Positions 19,288-27,825 of a DNA stretch of 64,000 bases are shown one piece after another (position 1 is the first letter of the stretch; each line of letters begins with the position of its first letter). Origin of the DNA: Dehalococcoidia bacterium. GTDB taxonomy: Bacteria; Chloroflexota; Dehalococcoidia; UBA2979. The stretch lies in contig JALOAL010000009.1 in NCBI GenBank assembly GCA_023228825.1, positions 62,001 to 126,000 of the forward strand, given 5' to 3'. The notes beneath the pieces are model-generated. The model had not been told where the DNA came from. It did not search any database and worked only from the letters and a program-made list of their open reading frames with translations. The translations under genes and the position numbers were made by a program.

Positions 19288-19333
19288 AGGCCGCCCCACG
19301 GGGCGGCCTCCTGGCGTTCGAGTGATCTCGAAG
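19288..19333. repeat. 46-bp hairpin repeat, copy 1
   Basis: This sequence matches copy 2 at 19721-19766 in 45 of 46 positions. Its core is a hairpin; in this copy the arms extend to 16 bp (19282-19297 with 19300-19315), built on GGCCGCCCC / GGGGCGGCC. It lies directly downstream of the truncated vapC, so the toxin reading frame ends next to it. Confidence 0.9.
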
Positions 19334-19357
19334 TCGCGATTGGGGATGGGCGGGTGC

Positions 19358-19417
19358 CTAGCAGGGTGCCTCGCGGAGGTGGTCGATGAGGACGGATGTA
19401 TCGAGGACGGCCGTCAT
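19358..19417 (-). pseudogene. vapC: vapC toxin fragment (first 19 codons of a PIN domain)
   Basis: Immediately after the antitoxin-like gene, an ATG overlapping its stop (TGATG) opens a frame reading MTAVLDTSVLIDHLREAPC and then TAG. The segment VLDTSVLIDHL is the start of a PIN-domain ribonuclease, including the first catalytic Asp. A complete VapC has about 130 residues, so nearly all of the toxin is missing. The DNA beyond runs into the 46-bp hairpin repeat and contains no further PIN motifs in any frame. This looks like a deletion rather than a simple frameshift. Confidence 0.75.
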
Positions 19418-19665
19418 CACTCAACCGGCAAGACGAGAGCCCAGGCGGGCCGTATCGCTTCCACGTAGGAAGCACCGTCGAAGTTGCGGTCAGCCCAGGC
19501 GGCGAAGGAGCCGTGGAGGGCGCGCATCTGATCATCCGGCGTGTGTGTCCCGTAGGCCCGTTCCACGGCGCGGCGGACGAGTTCCGCAACATCGAGTCCC
19601 GTCTCGCGCGATTCGTCGCGGAGGCGTTCGTACTGCTCGTCCGTGAGAGTGATCTGGCGACCCAT
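19417..19665 (-). CDS. vapB: VapB-type ribbon-helix-helix antitoxin
   Basis: This 82-residue protein begins GRQITLTDEQYERLRDES, a short beta strand followed by helices (LDVAELVRRAVERAYG). That is the pattern of CopG/RHH DNA-binding antitoxins. The C-terminal half (WADRNFDGASYVEAIRPAW) would be the toxin-binding tail. The start of a PIN toxin gene overlaps its stop by one base, the normal layout of vapBC operons, but the toxin is reduced to 19 codons. The antitoxin is complete by length and may persist as an autorepressor or as protection against a related toxin elsewhere. The module lies between two copies of a hairpin repeat. Confidence 0.78.
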   Translation of the reverse strand: MGRQITLTDEQYERLRDESRETGLDVAELVRRAVERAYGTHTPDDQMRALHGSFAAWADRNFDGASYVEAIRPAWALVLPVE

Positions 19666-19720
19666 GCCTGTCAGTCTATATCATGCTCGGGGCCCGCAAC
19701 CCCCGATCCGGAAAGCGAAG

Positions 19721-19766
19721 AGGCCGCCCCACGGGGCGGCCTCCTGGCGTTCGAGTGACCTCGAAG
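19721..19766. repeat. 46-bp hairpin repeat, copy 2 (terminator of the acyl-CoA dehydrogenase operon)
   Basis: The hairpin (AGGCCGCCCC / GGGGCGGCCT) follows the stop of the minus-strand acyl-CoA dehydrogenase gene by a few bases and is the likely terminator there. It is nearly identical to copy 1 near the vapC fragment, including the flanking bases. Confidence 0.88.
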
Positions 19767-19773
19767 GTGCGGG

Positions 19774-20889
19774 TTACAGGCCCAGTTGCGTGGCCACGGC
19801 CTCGCGGTGGAAGTCCGCGTCGCCGAAGGCGAGTTCCGCGCGCTTCTGGCGGCGGAAGAACAACTGGATCTTGTAGTCCTTGGTGAAGCCGATACCACCG
19901 TGGATCTGCTGGCCGTGGGCCACCACGCGGCGGCTAGCCTCGGACGTCCAGGCCTTGGCCATGTTGACGGCCAGCGTGGTGTCGTCCTCCGGCTGGTCGG
20001 ACGCGATGGACCAGGCGGCCTTGTACATGATGAACCGCGAGCCGTCCACGTCCGTGACCATGTCAGCGCACTTGTGCTGGATGGCCTGGAACGAGCCGAT
20101 CGGGCGGCCGAACTGCACGCGCTCCTTGGCGTAGTCCACGGAGATTTCGAAGTCCATCTGGGAGAGGCCCACCAGGTAGGCGCACTCGGCCACGGTGTAC
20201 TTCTGGATGATCGGCTGCAGGATATTCCAGCCGTCGCCCTCGGCGCCCAGGAGTTGGCCCTTGGCGCCGTCCAGCACCACCTCGCACTGCTTGTCGCGGG
20301 CGATGGTCTGGAGTTGGGTGACCTTCACGCCGGGCTGGTCGGTGGCGACGATGCCCAGGGTGGTGCCGTTGCCGGACTTGCCGGCGACGATCAGGTAGTC
20401 CGCCACGTTGGCGTCAGAGACGAACAACTTGGTGCCGTTGAACGTCACGTCGTTGCCGGAGACTTCCGCCTGGGCCTCGATGCCGGCCTCGTCGAAGCGC
20501 GCGGACGGCTCCGTGAGGGCCAGCGAGAAGATCAGGTCGCCCGAGGCGATCTTGGGCAGGAACTCGCTCTGCTGGGCGTCCGAGCCGGCCGCCATCAGCG
20601 GCACGGCGCCGCCCAGGACGGTGGACATGAACGGCCCCGGCACCAGGGCCCGGCCGAACTCCTCCAGCAGGACGCAGAGGTCCAGGAAGTCGAAGCCGGC
20701 GCCGCCGTGCGCCTCGGGGATGAGCAGGCCCTGCCAGCCCTGCTCCGCCATCTTCTGCCAGAGGACGGGCGAGTAGCCCTTCTCGTCCTCTTCCATGTCC
20801 CGGACGTGCTGTTCCGGGCACTCGTTCTCCAGGAACTCGCGTGCGGCGTTTTTCAGGAGTTCCTGCTGCTCATTCAGGCCCAGGTCCAA
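19774..20889 (-). CDS. Acyl-CoA dehydrogenase-like subunit (short partner)
   Basis: This 371-residue acyl-CoA dehydrogenase family member begins MDLGLNEQQELLKNAAREF. It has PEAHGGAGFDFLDL and FSLALTEPSARFDEAG for the N-terminal and beta domains. The region HGGIGFTKDYKIQLFFRR keeps the HGG turn, but no catalytic Glu-Gly-Thr motif follows. It is transcribed just behind a full-size acyl-CoA dehydrogenase gene, 78 bases downstream and on the same strand. The pair is therefore likely to form a heteromeric enzyme, as known for some actinobacterial FadE pairs acting on bulky CoA-esters. It resembles the partner encoded at 8.7-9.8 kb in length and motifs. Confidence 0.9.
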   Translation of the reverse strand: MDLGLNEQQELLKNAAREFLENECPEQHVRDMEEDEKGYSPVLWQKMAEQGWQGLLIPEAHGGAGFDFLDLCVLLEEFGRALVPGPFMSTVLGGAVPLMAAGSDAQQSEFLPKIASGDLIFSLALTEPSARFDEAGIEAQAEVSGNDVTFNGTKLFVSDANVADYLIVAGKSGNGTTLGIVATDQPGVKVTQLQTIARDKQCEVVLDGAKGQLLGAEGDGWNILQPIIQKYTVAECAYLVGLSQMDFEISVDYAKERVQFGRPIGSFQAIQHKCADMVTDVDGSRFIMYKAAWSIASDQPEDDTTLAVNMAKAWTSEASRRVVAHGQQIHGGIGFTKDYKIQLFFRRQKRAELAFGDADFHREAVATQLGL

Positions 20890-20910
20890 GGTTCGTTCCT
20901 CCCGTGTGCG

Positions 20911-20934
20911 TCCTCCCCAACCGTGTGGGGAGGA
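20911..20934. repeat. Inverted repeat between the paired dehydrogenase genes
   Basis: TCCTCCCCA and TGGGGAGGA form a perfect 9-bp stem with a 6-base loop in the 78-base gap. On the plus strand it is followed by TGCTTTCTT. It may act as an attenuator or a stabilising stem within the minus-strand operon. Confidence 0.55.
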
Positions 20935-20967
20935 TGCTTTCTTACCAGATGAAGACTGACTCGCCGC

Positions 20968-22224
20968 CTACCCGCGCGGGAGGCCGAGGCCTCGGGTCGC
21001 GATGACGTTGCGCTGGATCTCGTTGGAGCCAGAGAAGATGGTGTGCGGGACGGATCCCACGTAGTCCTTGATGTGGTGCGCCTTCATGGGCGCGTGCTCG
21101 CTCTTGCTGTCCCACACGTTGCCGTACAGGCCCCACGCCTTGGTGCCGGTGCGGGAGATGCGCTGGTGCAGTTCAGAGCCGTACATCTTGTTGACGGAGG
21201 CCTCGTAGTTCGGCACCAGGCCCCGGTTCTGGATCGAGACGATCCGGAACGCGAAGTTGAACAACACTTCCGTCTCAACGGCGCGGTCCGCCAGTTCCAG
21301 GCGGGTGGTGTTGAAGTCCTGGCGGCGGAAGCGCTTGCCGTCCTCGGTCTCCAGGAAGTGCTTCAACTGGCCCATGTCGCGCTTGTAGGAGATGGCGCCG
21401 GCGATACCGGAGCGCTCGAAGTCCAGCAGGGTCATGCCCACGTACCAGCCGCGGTTTTCCTCACCGATGCGGTTCTTGACCGGAACCTTCACGTCCTCGA
21501 AGAACGTCTCGTTGAAGGGGTGCTTCCAGCCCATGTCGATGATGGGGCGGACGGTGATGCCGGGGCTCTTGATGTCCATGACCATGAAGGAGATGCCACG
21601 GTGCTTGGGCGCCTCCGGGTCCGTGCGGACCAGGGCAAAGAGCCAGTCCGCGAAGTGCGCGCCGGACGTCCAGATCTTCTGGCCGTTCACCACGTACTCG
21701 TCGCCGTCACGCACGGCGCGCGTCTGCAGGGACGCCAGGTCCGAGCCGGCCCCGGGCTCCGAGTACCCCTGCGCCCACGCCACCTCGCCCGAGAGGATGC
21801 GGGAGAGGTGCTCTTCCTTCTGCTCGTCCGTGCCGTGCACGATGATCGTGGGCCCGATCATGGAGACGCCCATGCCGCCCACGGACGGGGCGCCGGACTC
21901 GGCCATCTCCTGGTTGTAGATGAACTGCTCCATGACGGAGAGGCCCGCGCCGCCGTATTCCTTCGGCCAGGCGGGGGCGATCCATCCGCGGGCCGCCAGC
22001 GCGTCCGCCCACTGCTTGGCGGTCTCGCGCTTCTCCGGGTCCTGAGACTTGCGGTCGGCCTGCCAGCCGGCGGTCAGTTCGCTTTCTTCTTCGCCGCCCT
22101 CGCTGGAATCAGCCCCGGGCGCGAACGCGTCCTTGGGGCGGTAGCGGTCGGGGAGCTGCGTCTGAATGAACTCACGGACTTCCTTGCGGAAGGCCGCCTG
22201 TTCGGGGGAGTCGCTCCAGTCCAA
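20968..22224 (-). CDS. Acyl-CoA dehydrogenase (large partner)
   Basis: This 418-residue FAD enzyme is read from a TTG with AAGGAG seven bases upstream, giving MDWSDSPEQAAFRKEVREF. A longer upstream frame is non-coding in character. Clear landmarks are APAWPKEYGGAGLSVMEQ, the signature YSEPGAGSDLASLQTR, the loop NGQKIWTSGAHFADW and the C-terminus SGSNEIQRNVIATRGLGLPRG. A stretch of about 45 charged residues near the N-terminus (PKDAFAPGADSSEGGEEESE) is longer than usual and may be a surface insert. It heads a two-gene unit with the shorter partner. The substrate is unknown; a branched or cyclic acyl-CoA is a reasonable guess from such pairs. Confidence 0.92.
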   Translation of the reverse strand: MDWSDSPEQAAFRKEVREFIQTQLPDRYRPKDAFAPGADSSEGGEEESELTAGWQADRKSQDPEKRETAKQWADALAARGWIAPAWPKEYGGAGLSVMEQFIYNQEMAESGAPSVGGMGVSMIGPTIIVHGTDEQKEEHLSRILSGEVAWAQGYSEPGAGSDLASLQTRAVRDGDEYVVNGQKIWTSGAHFADWLFALVRTDPEAPKHRGISFMVMDIKSPGITVRPIIDMGWKHPFNETFFEDVKVPVKNRIGEENRGWYVGMTLLDFERSGIAGAISYKRDMGQLKHFLETEDGKRFRRQDFNTTRLELADRAVETEVLFNFAFRIVSIQNRGLVPNYEASVNKMYGSELHQRISRTGTKAWGLYGNVWDSKSEHAPMKAHHIKDYVGSVPHTIFSGSNEIQRNVIATRGLGLPRG

Positions 22225-22768
22225 TGTCGTCTCCTTCAACTGCCAACTGCCCGCGTGCGTACCGCGCTGGCCGCTGCGGTCGTGCGGTTGGGTGCATTGG
22301 CCCTCGGCAGCGGACGCGGATGATCCGCGTTGCACGAGGCCAGGCCGGGGTCGCAAATGTCGGAGGCCCCCGCCGCCGTCTTGCGCGCCCACGCGCACTA
22401 TCGTGGCAACGTCCCCGCGGGTCAACACCCTCACGTGAGGTGGAGGCTGCAATCTCCCCCGAATCCCCCCGCCCCTGCCGCCATTCCCCATCACGGAGCG
22501 CATGCGACGGGCCCGAGGCCGCCGCGACGGGCCGCTCGACGGAGCGGAAGTTCCCGCGGCGGGCCTCCCGGTCGAGGGCGATCGGATGCGTCCGAGGCAG
22601 GTGGGCGCCGCGAGACCGGGCCGGACGGCGGTTGACCGCGTTTGGCGGGAACCGCATGCTGCTGGTGGCCGGAAGCACTGACCTGCGGGCGGTGAGGTAG
22701 CACCCGCACGGGCTGCGGGTGCCGGCCCCGACACAGCGAAACAGCCCCAGCGCGCATCGGAGCGTGGC
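22225..22768. other. Divergent intergenic region, no gene seen
   Basis: These 544 bases separate the dehydrogenase start from the serine hydrolase fusion gene. Open frames here have poor composition and no family resemblance. A perfect 9-bp inverted repeat (GCACCCGCA / TGCGGGTGC, loop CGGGC) lies at 22700-22722, about 50 bases before the next gene, and may be an attenuator. No clear promoter was identified. Confidence 0.5.
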
Positions 22769-25015
22769 TTGAGGTGTGAGCGTCCCCCGGCCAGCGCCGG
22801 GGTGGCCGTGTCCTGCGCGAGGCCTGGTGCGAGGTCCTCCGCGGTCGTGGTCACCTGGAGACAGCGGGCATCGTCGATCCTGGCGGTCGCGGTGTTGCTG
22901 CTGGCCGCCGCAACTGCCTTCGAGGGGCCTCGGTCAGCCGCGGCGGCGGAGCCGCTGGACTCCGCGTGCGAGGCCATCCGCGACGTGGCGCGGCAGTCCG
23001 CCGACGTCACGCTGGGCGTGGTGGTGGTGGATCTGCGGTCGGGCGACCGCTGCGCGCTGAACGAGAGCCGGCCCTTCCGCACGGCGTCCCTCTACAAGAC
23101 GGTCGTGGCGGCCGAACTCTACCGGCAGGTGGCCGAGGGGCTGGTCGCGCTGGACGACACCATCACCGTGCAGCCTCGCCACCACGTGGACGACCCGCCC
23201 GCGCTGCGTCCGTCCGAGGCGTACACGGTGTCCGTGTACGAGGCGGCGGACCGCATGATCATCGCCTCCAACAACGGCACCGCGTTCGCCCTGCGCGAAC
23301 TGCTGGGAGAGAGCACGGTGGACGCGGCCACGGAGTGGCTCGGCATGCCCGCCACCACGCTGGCCACCGCCTTCCTCACGTCGCCGGAAGACCAGGCGCG
23401 CCTCTATATGGACCTCTACCACGGCCGCGTGGTGAACCACGCCTCCAGCGCCGCGATCATGGACATGCTCCGCCGTCAGCAGGTACGGGACGCCATCCCA
23501 CAGGGCGTGCCGGCGGGCGTGGTGGTGGCGCACAAGACCGGCACGCTGGAGGGCTACCTGCACGACGCCGGCATTGTCTACGCGCCGGGTGGGGATCTGG
23601 TGCTGGTGGTGATGACGGAGAACGAGGACTTTGGCGCCGCGCTAGAGGCGATCCAGGCAGTCGCTGCCGCGGCCTACCTCCCCTACGCCAGCGACGGCCA
23701 GCCGCTGCTCTCGGCGCAGGACGCCTTCTGGAGCGAGAGCGCTCCCGGCGCCTCCTTGCCCTACGTCCGCAGCGAGGCGGCGGAGGGCGGCAGCGACATG
23801 GCCGCGGCTACCGGCGCCGTCACGGGTGTCCAGGTCACGGATGTCCAGGTCACGGATGGCGGCGCCGCCGGCATGGTGGCGGGCGACGCCGATCCCGAGG
23901 TGATCCCCACGCTGGTCATCGGCAACGGAGCGGGCGACGGCCTGCCGCTGGTGGAGACGCTGCGGGATCCGCTCGTGCTGGGGAGCATCCTCGGGCTGAC
24001 CGCGCTGGCGGTGGGGTTGCCGGTGATGGTGCTGCGACGGAAGCCTCGTGTGCGTTATGGTACTGAAACCCTCACGGGGGCAGCCCTCGCCCTTCCCCAG
24101 AGCGAGGCGCGCTTGCGAGCCGACCGCAGCGAAAGAGGTTTGGTCATGCGCTTTGGCAGCCGTAGAGATGGCGACGGCCGGTCCGAGCCGGCGTCACCCG
24201 CGTCACGCTCCGTCGCGGAGGTCGCGCAGCAGCCCGTGCTGCCCAGCAAGCGCCTGCAGCGCGTGGCGGAACACTTCCGCGCCCAGGGCGAACTCCTCAC
24301 CTCCATGCGCGACCAGTTCGAGGAGGAGATGGAGCCGCTGCACGACCTGATCGTGAAGCAAGCGCAGGCCATGCAGTCGCTGCTGCAGAACCTGGAAGAA
24401 CGTCTCCGCCCCCTGAACGAGTACGCGGACGGCGAGGAGGCCAACCTGTCGGCGCTGGAGGAGCGCATCCAGGCCGGCGGCCAGGACCACGTCGCGCGGT
24501 CCTTCTCCCAGTACCTGGAGGAACAGCGCAGCCGCATCTCCGAGACGCGCGTGCAGATCGACCAGCAGCGCGTCCCCTTCCTGGAGTACGGCGATGCTCA
24601 GCGTGACACGGTGGAGGCGGCCCTTTCCCGCTTCGACAACGACATCGAGGCGTTGGAGGCGAACCTGGCCGACCAGCGTCGCGTGATGGTGCGGATGCTG
24701 GACGCCATGCGCTCCGAGACCTTCGGCGCCGTGAGGGAGTACCTGGACGGCCGGCAGCAGGCGCTGGCGCAGATGGCCGCCTCCGGCTCCACGGACCCCG
24801 GCGAGATCGGCCGCGCGGTGGCCGCGTTGCGCCGCAGCATGGAGGAGATCGCCGGAAAGTCGGACTACGTCCGCGGCCTCCTTCAGCACGCGGAGATGGC
24901 AGACCGCGCGCTCATCGAGGCCGCCCCCGCCCCGCGCCCGCTGCGCCAGGAGGCGCCCGCCGTCGCGGTGGTGGAGGACGAGGACGACGAGGCGGGCGAC
25001 GAGGTCTCGGCCTGA
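22769..25015 (+). CDS. Serine hydrolase (beta-lactamase-like) fused to transmembrane and coiled-coil region
   Basis: This 748-residue protein has three parts. After a signal-like segment (about 33-60), residues 65-305 form a class A beta-lactamase/DD-peptidase-like domain with SLYK (Ser107, Lys110), SNN (167-169) and HKTGT (255-259). These are the three penicillin-recognising motifs. A low-complexity linker contains a small repeat (VQVTDVQVTD), then a membrane segment (about 400-422). The C-terminal 260 residues, from about 490, are strongly heptad-like and charged. The orientation would put the hydrolase outside and the coiled coil inside the cell. An internal ATG at 24146 (MRFGSRRDG) has AAAGAGG just upstream, so the coiled-coil part may also be made alone. 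The true start is uncertain. A cell-wall remodelling or sensing role is a guess. Confidence 0.8.
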   Translation: MRCERPPASAGVAVSCARPGARSSAVVVTWRQRASSILAVAVLLLAAATAFEGPRSAAAAEPLDSACEAIRDVARQSADVTLGVVVVDLRSGDRCALNESRPFRTASLYKTVVAAELYRQVAEGLVALDDTITVQPRHHVDDPPALRPSEAYTVSVYEAADRMIIASNNGTAFALRELLGESTVDAATEWLGMPATTLATAFLTSPEDQARLYMDLYHGRVVNHASSAAIMDMLRRQQVRDAIPQGVPAGVVVAHKTGTLEGYLHDAGIVYAPGGDLVLVVMTENEDFGAALEAIQAVAAAAYLPYASDGQPLLSAQDAFWSESAPGASLPYVRSEAAEGGSDMAAATGAVTGVQVTDVQVTDGGAAGMVAGDADPEVIPTLVIGNGAGDGLPLVETLRDPLVLGSILGLTALAVGLPVMVLRRKPRVRYGTETLTGAALALPQSEARLRADRSERGLVMRFGSRRDGDGRSEPASPASRSVAEVAQQPVLPSKRLQRVAEHFRAQGELLTSMRDQFEEEMEPLHDLIVKQAQAMQSLLQNLEERLRPLNEYADGEEANLSALEERIQAGGQDHVARSFSQYLEEQRSRISETRVQIDQQRVPFLEYGDAQRDTVEAALSRFDNDIEALEANLADQRRVMVRMLDAMRSETFGAVREYLDGRQQALAQMAASGSTDPGEIGRAVAALRRSMEEIAGKSDYVRGLLQHAEMADRALIEAAPAPRPLRQEAPAVAVVEDEDDEAGDEVSA

Positions 25016-25086
25016 CGCGAGCGGCGCTCACTCGGCCGCCCCGGTAGCCCTCGCGGCATCGCAACCTTCGGAAGCAGCGTAAGAAC

Positions 25087-25114
25087 AGGGCCCCGCCAAT
25101 CGGCGGGGCCCTGG
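25087..25114. terminator. Bidirectional terminator hairpin
   Basis: A perfect 12-bp stem (CAGGGCCCCGCC / GGCGGGGCCCTG) with an AATC loop lies between the convergent fusion gene and the DUF454 gene. Confidence 0.85.
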
Positions 25115-25152
25115 TGTTGGATGTGGGTATTGGACGCGGGTGTTGGACGTGG
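25114..25152. repeat. Three 13-bp tandem repeats
   Basis: Units GGTGTTGGATGTG, GGTATTGGACGCG and GGTGTTGGACGTG follow directly on the terminator stem. They are short imperfect repeats with no evident function. Confidence 0.7.
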
Positions 25153-25185
25153 GGGGTGTCGGACTTGGTGTGCCCCCCTGGAGAC

Positions 25186-25671
25186 TTACGTGTCGCGGGG
25201 GAGGGGGAGGCGCAGGATGTAGATCGTCCCGATCACGGCGAGGCCGAGCGTGAGGGCCAGCGCCCACGTGGCGCCGGAGGGGATGGCGAAGAAGACCGAG
25301 AAGAGCACGAACGGCCACATGATGCCCAGCGCGAACATCTTGGCGCGGGCTGGCATGGCGCCGGTCTCCCGGTAGCGACGGACGTGGTCGCCGAACCCGC
25401 GGATGCGCAGGATGCGGTCGTACATCCGCTGCGAGGATCGCGCGTAACAGGCGGCGGCGATGATCAGGAAGATGGTGGTCGGCCATCCGGGAACCACGAT
25501 CCCCACCACCCCCATGCCCAGGGAGAAGGTGCCGCCCGTCCCCCAGGCAACCCGCGCCAACCGGTTCTCCGTCACGCGCGCGACATGGGCGGAGTGCACC
25601 GCCTCCTGCGGATGGGTCGCGGGAGCCGGAGGCGGCAGGCTACCGTCCAGGTGCTCAGAAGCGAGAGTCAT
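25186..25671 (-). CDS. DUF454 (YbaN-like) inner-membrane protein
   Basis: This 161-residue membrane protein matches the YbaN/DUF454 family. It shows the motif GTFSLGMGVVGIVVPGWPTTIFLIIAAACYARSS-type region (about 46-80), where the 'PLLPTTPF' position of the family reads VPGWPTTIF. Then SQRMYDRILRIRGFGDHVRRYRETG follows, with two more membrane segments near the C-terminus. The family has about 120-130 residues; here a hydrophilic N-terminal tail of about 40 residues is added. The biochemical role is unknown. It stands alone between a terminator and the subtilase gene. Confidence 0.85.
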   Translation of the reverse strand: MTLASEHLDGSLPPPAPATHPQEAVHSAHVARVTENRLARVAWGTGGTFSLGMGVVGIVVPGWPTTIFLIIAAACYARSSQRMYDRILRIRGFGDHVRRYRETGAMPARAKMFALGIMWPFVLFSVFFAIPSGATWALALTLGLAVIGTIYILRLPLPRDT

Positions 25672-25887
25672 GAGAATGCTCGACCCTTCGACGCTGTGAC
25701 CGAAGAATCGCCTGGCTGCCCGCCGGGCGCCAGTGCGCGAAGTCCCGAATCTACCGTGAGATAGAGGGAATTGCGGAGATTTCAGCCGTGGCGCCGGGAG
25801 ACTGTCAGAAGGAAGCGAGCCCGCGCAGCGTGATCTTCAGGGCGGCCGCCCTGATCGCGATCGGATCGAAGGCTACCGCAGAGGCCG

Positions 25888-27825
25888 CTATCGGATGGGG
25901 ATCGCGCCCGTCTCCCGAGCCGGCGCCCGCCCGCCGTCTATGCCGCCCGCGCCCCGAGACGCCGGCGGATCGCCCGCCTGTCCCCACGGGAGTTCCAGCA
26001 GCCCGCCCGCCGGCCCGAGTTCCACCTCCGCGACCGGTCGAGGCACGTCGGGCGGGCCCGGGAGCGCCGCCGCCTCGGCCGGAGGCACGCCCGCGATCCT
26101 GCCGGCGGCATCGAGGGCGCCCGCGGCGTCCAGGTGGCCGCCGCTGACCACGCGTCCTAGCAGGTTGGCGTCCGGCCTCGCGCCGTCCATGAGGGCACGC
26201 TTCACCTCGAGGGTGGAGAGGTCGGGGTAGGCCGCCAGGATCAGAGCGGCCGCGCCGGAGACGTGCGGCGCGGAGAAGGACGTGCCCTGCGCGAAGCCGT
26301 ACGCGCCCCGTGACGTCGAGGCGGCTTCGGGCGTGGCGAGGCACTCCACGCGCACGGCGTCGATGCTGACGCCGTCGCCGGGTTGCATCTCCGCCGTCAT
26401 GGAGGGCCGCAGACGGAAGCGCAGGTAGAACGGGCCGTCCTGCTCCCTGTCCAGCGGCAGGTAGATGGACGGCAGCGGCTGGCCGGGCGCGCTCAGGGCG
26501 GCCGAGGCCATCACGTTGCGGCCCATCCGAGGCTGCCACCGGGAGCCGTCTCGGGATACCTCCGTCAACACCATCGTCGCGCCGGCAGTGTCCGCTTCGA
26601 TGCCGCTGATCGCGAGCCAGCAGCCCGCCCGCCCGTGCAGGTCCACCGGGAGCGCCATCTGCACCCACGTGTCGTGGTCGCGCGAGTGCGGGCCGTCCGG
26701 CGAGTCGTGCAGGCGCCCGTCGCGTGTGCCCCATTCGCCGGTGGATGCCCAGCGCGAGGCGTCCAGCGGACCCTCGAACGTGTCTTCGAACACGGTCTCC
26801 AGCGAGGGCGCGGCGACGGCAACGGCGACGCCGGGCGCGAGGAGGTCCACGGTGGTCGAGCCCCAGTTCGAGCCGCCCGCCCCGCCCAGCCATCGGGCAA
26901 TGGCGTGGTCCCCGTCGCTCGCGCCCACGCAGATGATGTTCTCGTGCCCCTGGGAGCACGGCTCCAGGTTCAGCAGGTCCACGCTATTGCCCTGGTTGCC
27001 CGCGGAGACCACAAAGAGGACATCTGGGTGGCGTGCGATCGCCTCGTCCACCGGGAGGTTCGACCAGTCCGGGACGGCGCTGACGATGCTGATGTTCACG
27101 ATGCGCGCGCCGTTGGCCGCCGCGTAGTCGATCGCCTCGGCAGTACCCAGGTCGCTCACCGTGCCCGCACCGGCCACGCGCAGCGCCATGATCGAGACCG
27201 CCGGCGCCACGCCGCTGATGCCGATGCCGTTGTCCCCTACCGCGCCCAGGACGGAGGCCACCGCCGTCCCGTGTCCAACGGCGGCGCCCGGCCCCACGCT
27301 GGAGAGTTCGTCACGAGGGTCGTTGTCCTGGTCCAGGAAGTCCCAGCCGCGCCAGTCGTCCACGTAGCCGTTGCCGTCGTCGTCAACGCCGTTGGACTCG
27401 CGGCCCTCGCCCATCTCGCCGGGATTGAGCCACATGTTGGCCGCCAGGTCCGGGTGTGCGTAGTCCACCCCGGTGTCGATGACGGCGACCACCACCTCGT
27501 GGCTGCCTCGCGAGATCGCCCACGCCTCCGGCGCCCGGATGTCCGCGTCCACCGTGCCCGTGACGGCCTCGCCCAGGGACTGACCCCAGTTGAACAACCC
27601 CCACTGCTCACCCAGGAACTCGTCGTCCAGCAGCAGGAACCCCTCGTCCGCCGCGACGAGCGCACCGCCGCCGTCCTCGACATGCGCGAAGACATGCGCG
27701 AACCCGCCGCTCGCCCCACTCGCCCCGCTCGTCGCGTCCGGCGACCACGCCCACAGCACCCCCGCCGTCACAGCGAGGACACACCAGGCCAGCGCCAACC
27801 ACGGATGCCGTCGCGGTGACTCCAT
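25888..27825 (-). CDS. Secreted subtilisin-like serine protease (S8) with inserted domain
   Basis: This 645-residue exported protease has an N-terminal membrane/signal segment (about 9-28). The catalytic triad is Asp117 (VVAVIDTGVDYAHP), His185 (GHGTAVAS) and Ser516 (GTSFSAPHVSGAA), with the oxyanion Asn277 in SAGNQGN. Residues about 342-505, between Asn and Ser, form an extra domain (EDTFEGPLDASRWASTGEW to DAVRVECLA) that looks like a beta-sandwich, as found in other extracellular Chloroflexi and myxobacterial subtilases. An acidic loop near 146-157 (NGVDDDGNGYVDDW) is probably a calcium site. The C-terminal 55 residues are Pro/Gly/Ala-rich. No propeptide inhibitor domain of I9 type is clear. 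A housekeeping or nutrient-degrading role outside the cell is likely. Confidence 0.93.
   Translation of the reverse strand: MESPRRHPWLALAWCVLAVTAGVLWAWSPDATSGASGASGGFAHVFAHVEDGGGALVAADEGFLLLDDEFLGEQWGLFNWGQSLGEAVTGTVDADIRAPEAWAISRGSHEVVVAVIDTGVDYAHPDLAANMWLNPGEMGEGRESNGVDDDGNGYVDDWRGWDFLDQDNDPRDELSSVGPGAAVGHGTAVASVLGAVGDNGIGISGVAPAVSIMALRVAGAGTVSDLGTAEAIDYAAANGARIVNISIVSAVPDWSNLPVDEAIARHPDVLFVVSAGNQGNSVDLLNLEPCSQGHENIICVGASDGDHAIARWLGGAGGSNWGSTTVDLLAPGVAVAVAAPSLETVFEDTFEGPLDASRWASTGEWGTRDGRLHDSPDGPHSRDHDTWVQMALPVDLHGRAGCWLAISGIEADTAGATMVLTEVSRDGSRWQPRMGRNVMASAALSAPGQPLPSIYLPLDREQDGPFYLRFRLRPSMTAEMQPGDGVSIDAVRVECLATPEAASTSRGAYGFAQGTSFSAPHVSGAAALILAAYPDLSTLEVKRALMDGARPDANLLGRVVSGGHLDAAGALDAAGRIAGVPPAEAAALPGPPDVPRPVAEVELGPAGGLLELPWGQAGDPPASRGAGGIDGGRAPARETGAIPIR

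Noticed and set aside
20968..23082. A 704-codon start for the large acyl-CoA dehydrogenase
   Set aside because: The first 286 codons are low-complexity and unlike the family; the TTG with AAGGAG upstream gives the normal N-terminus.
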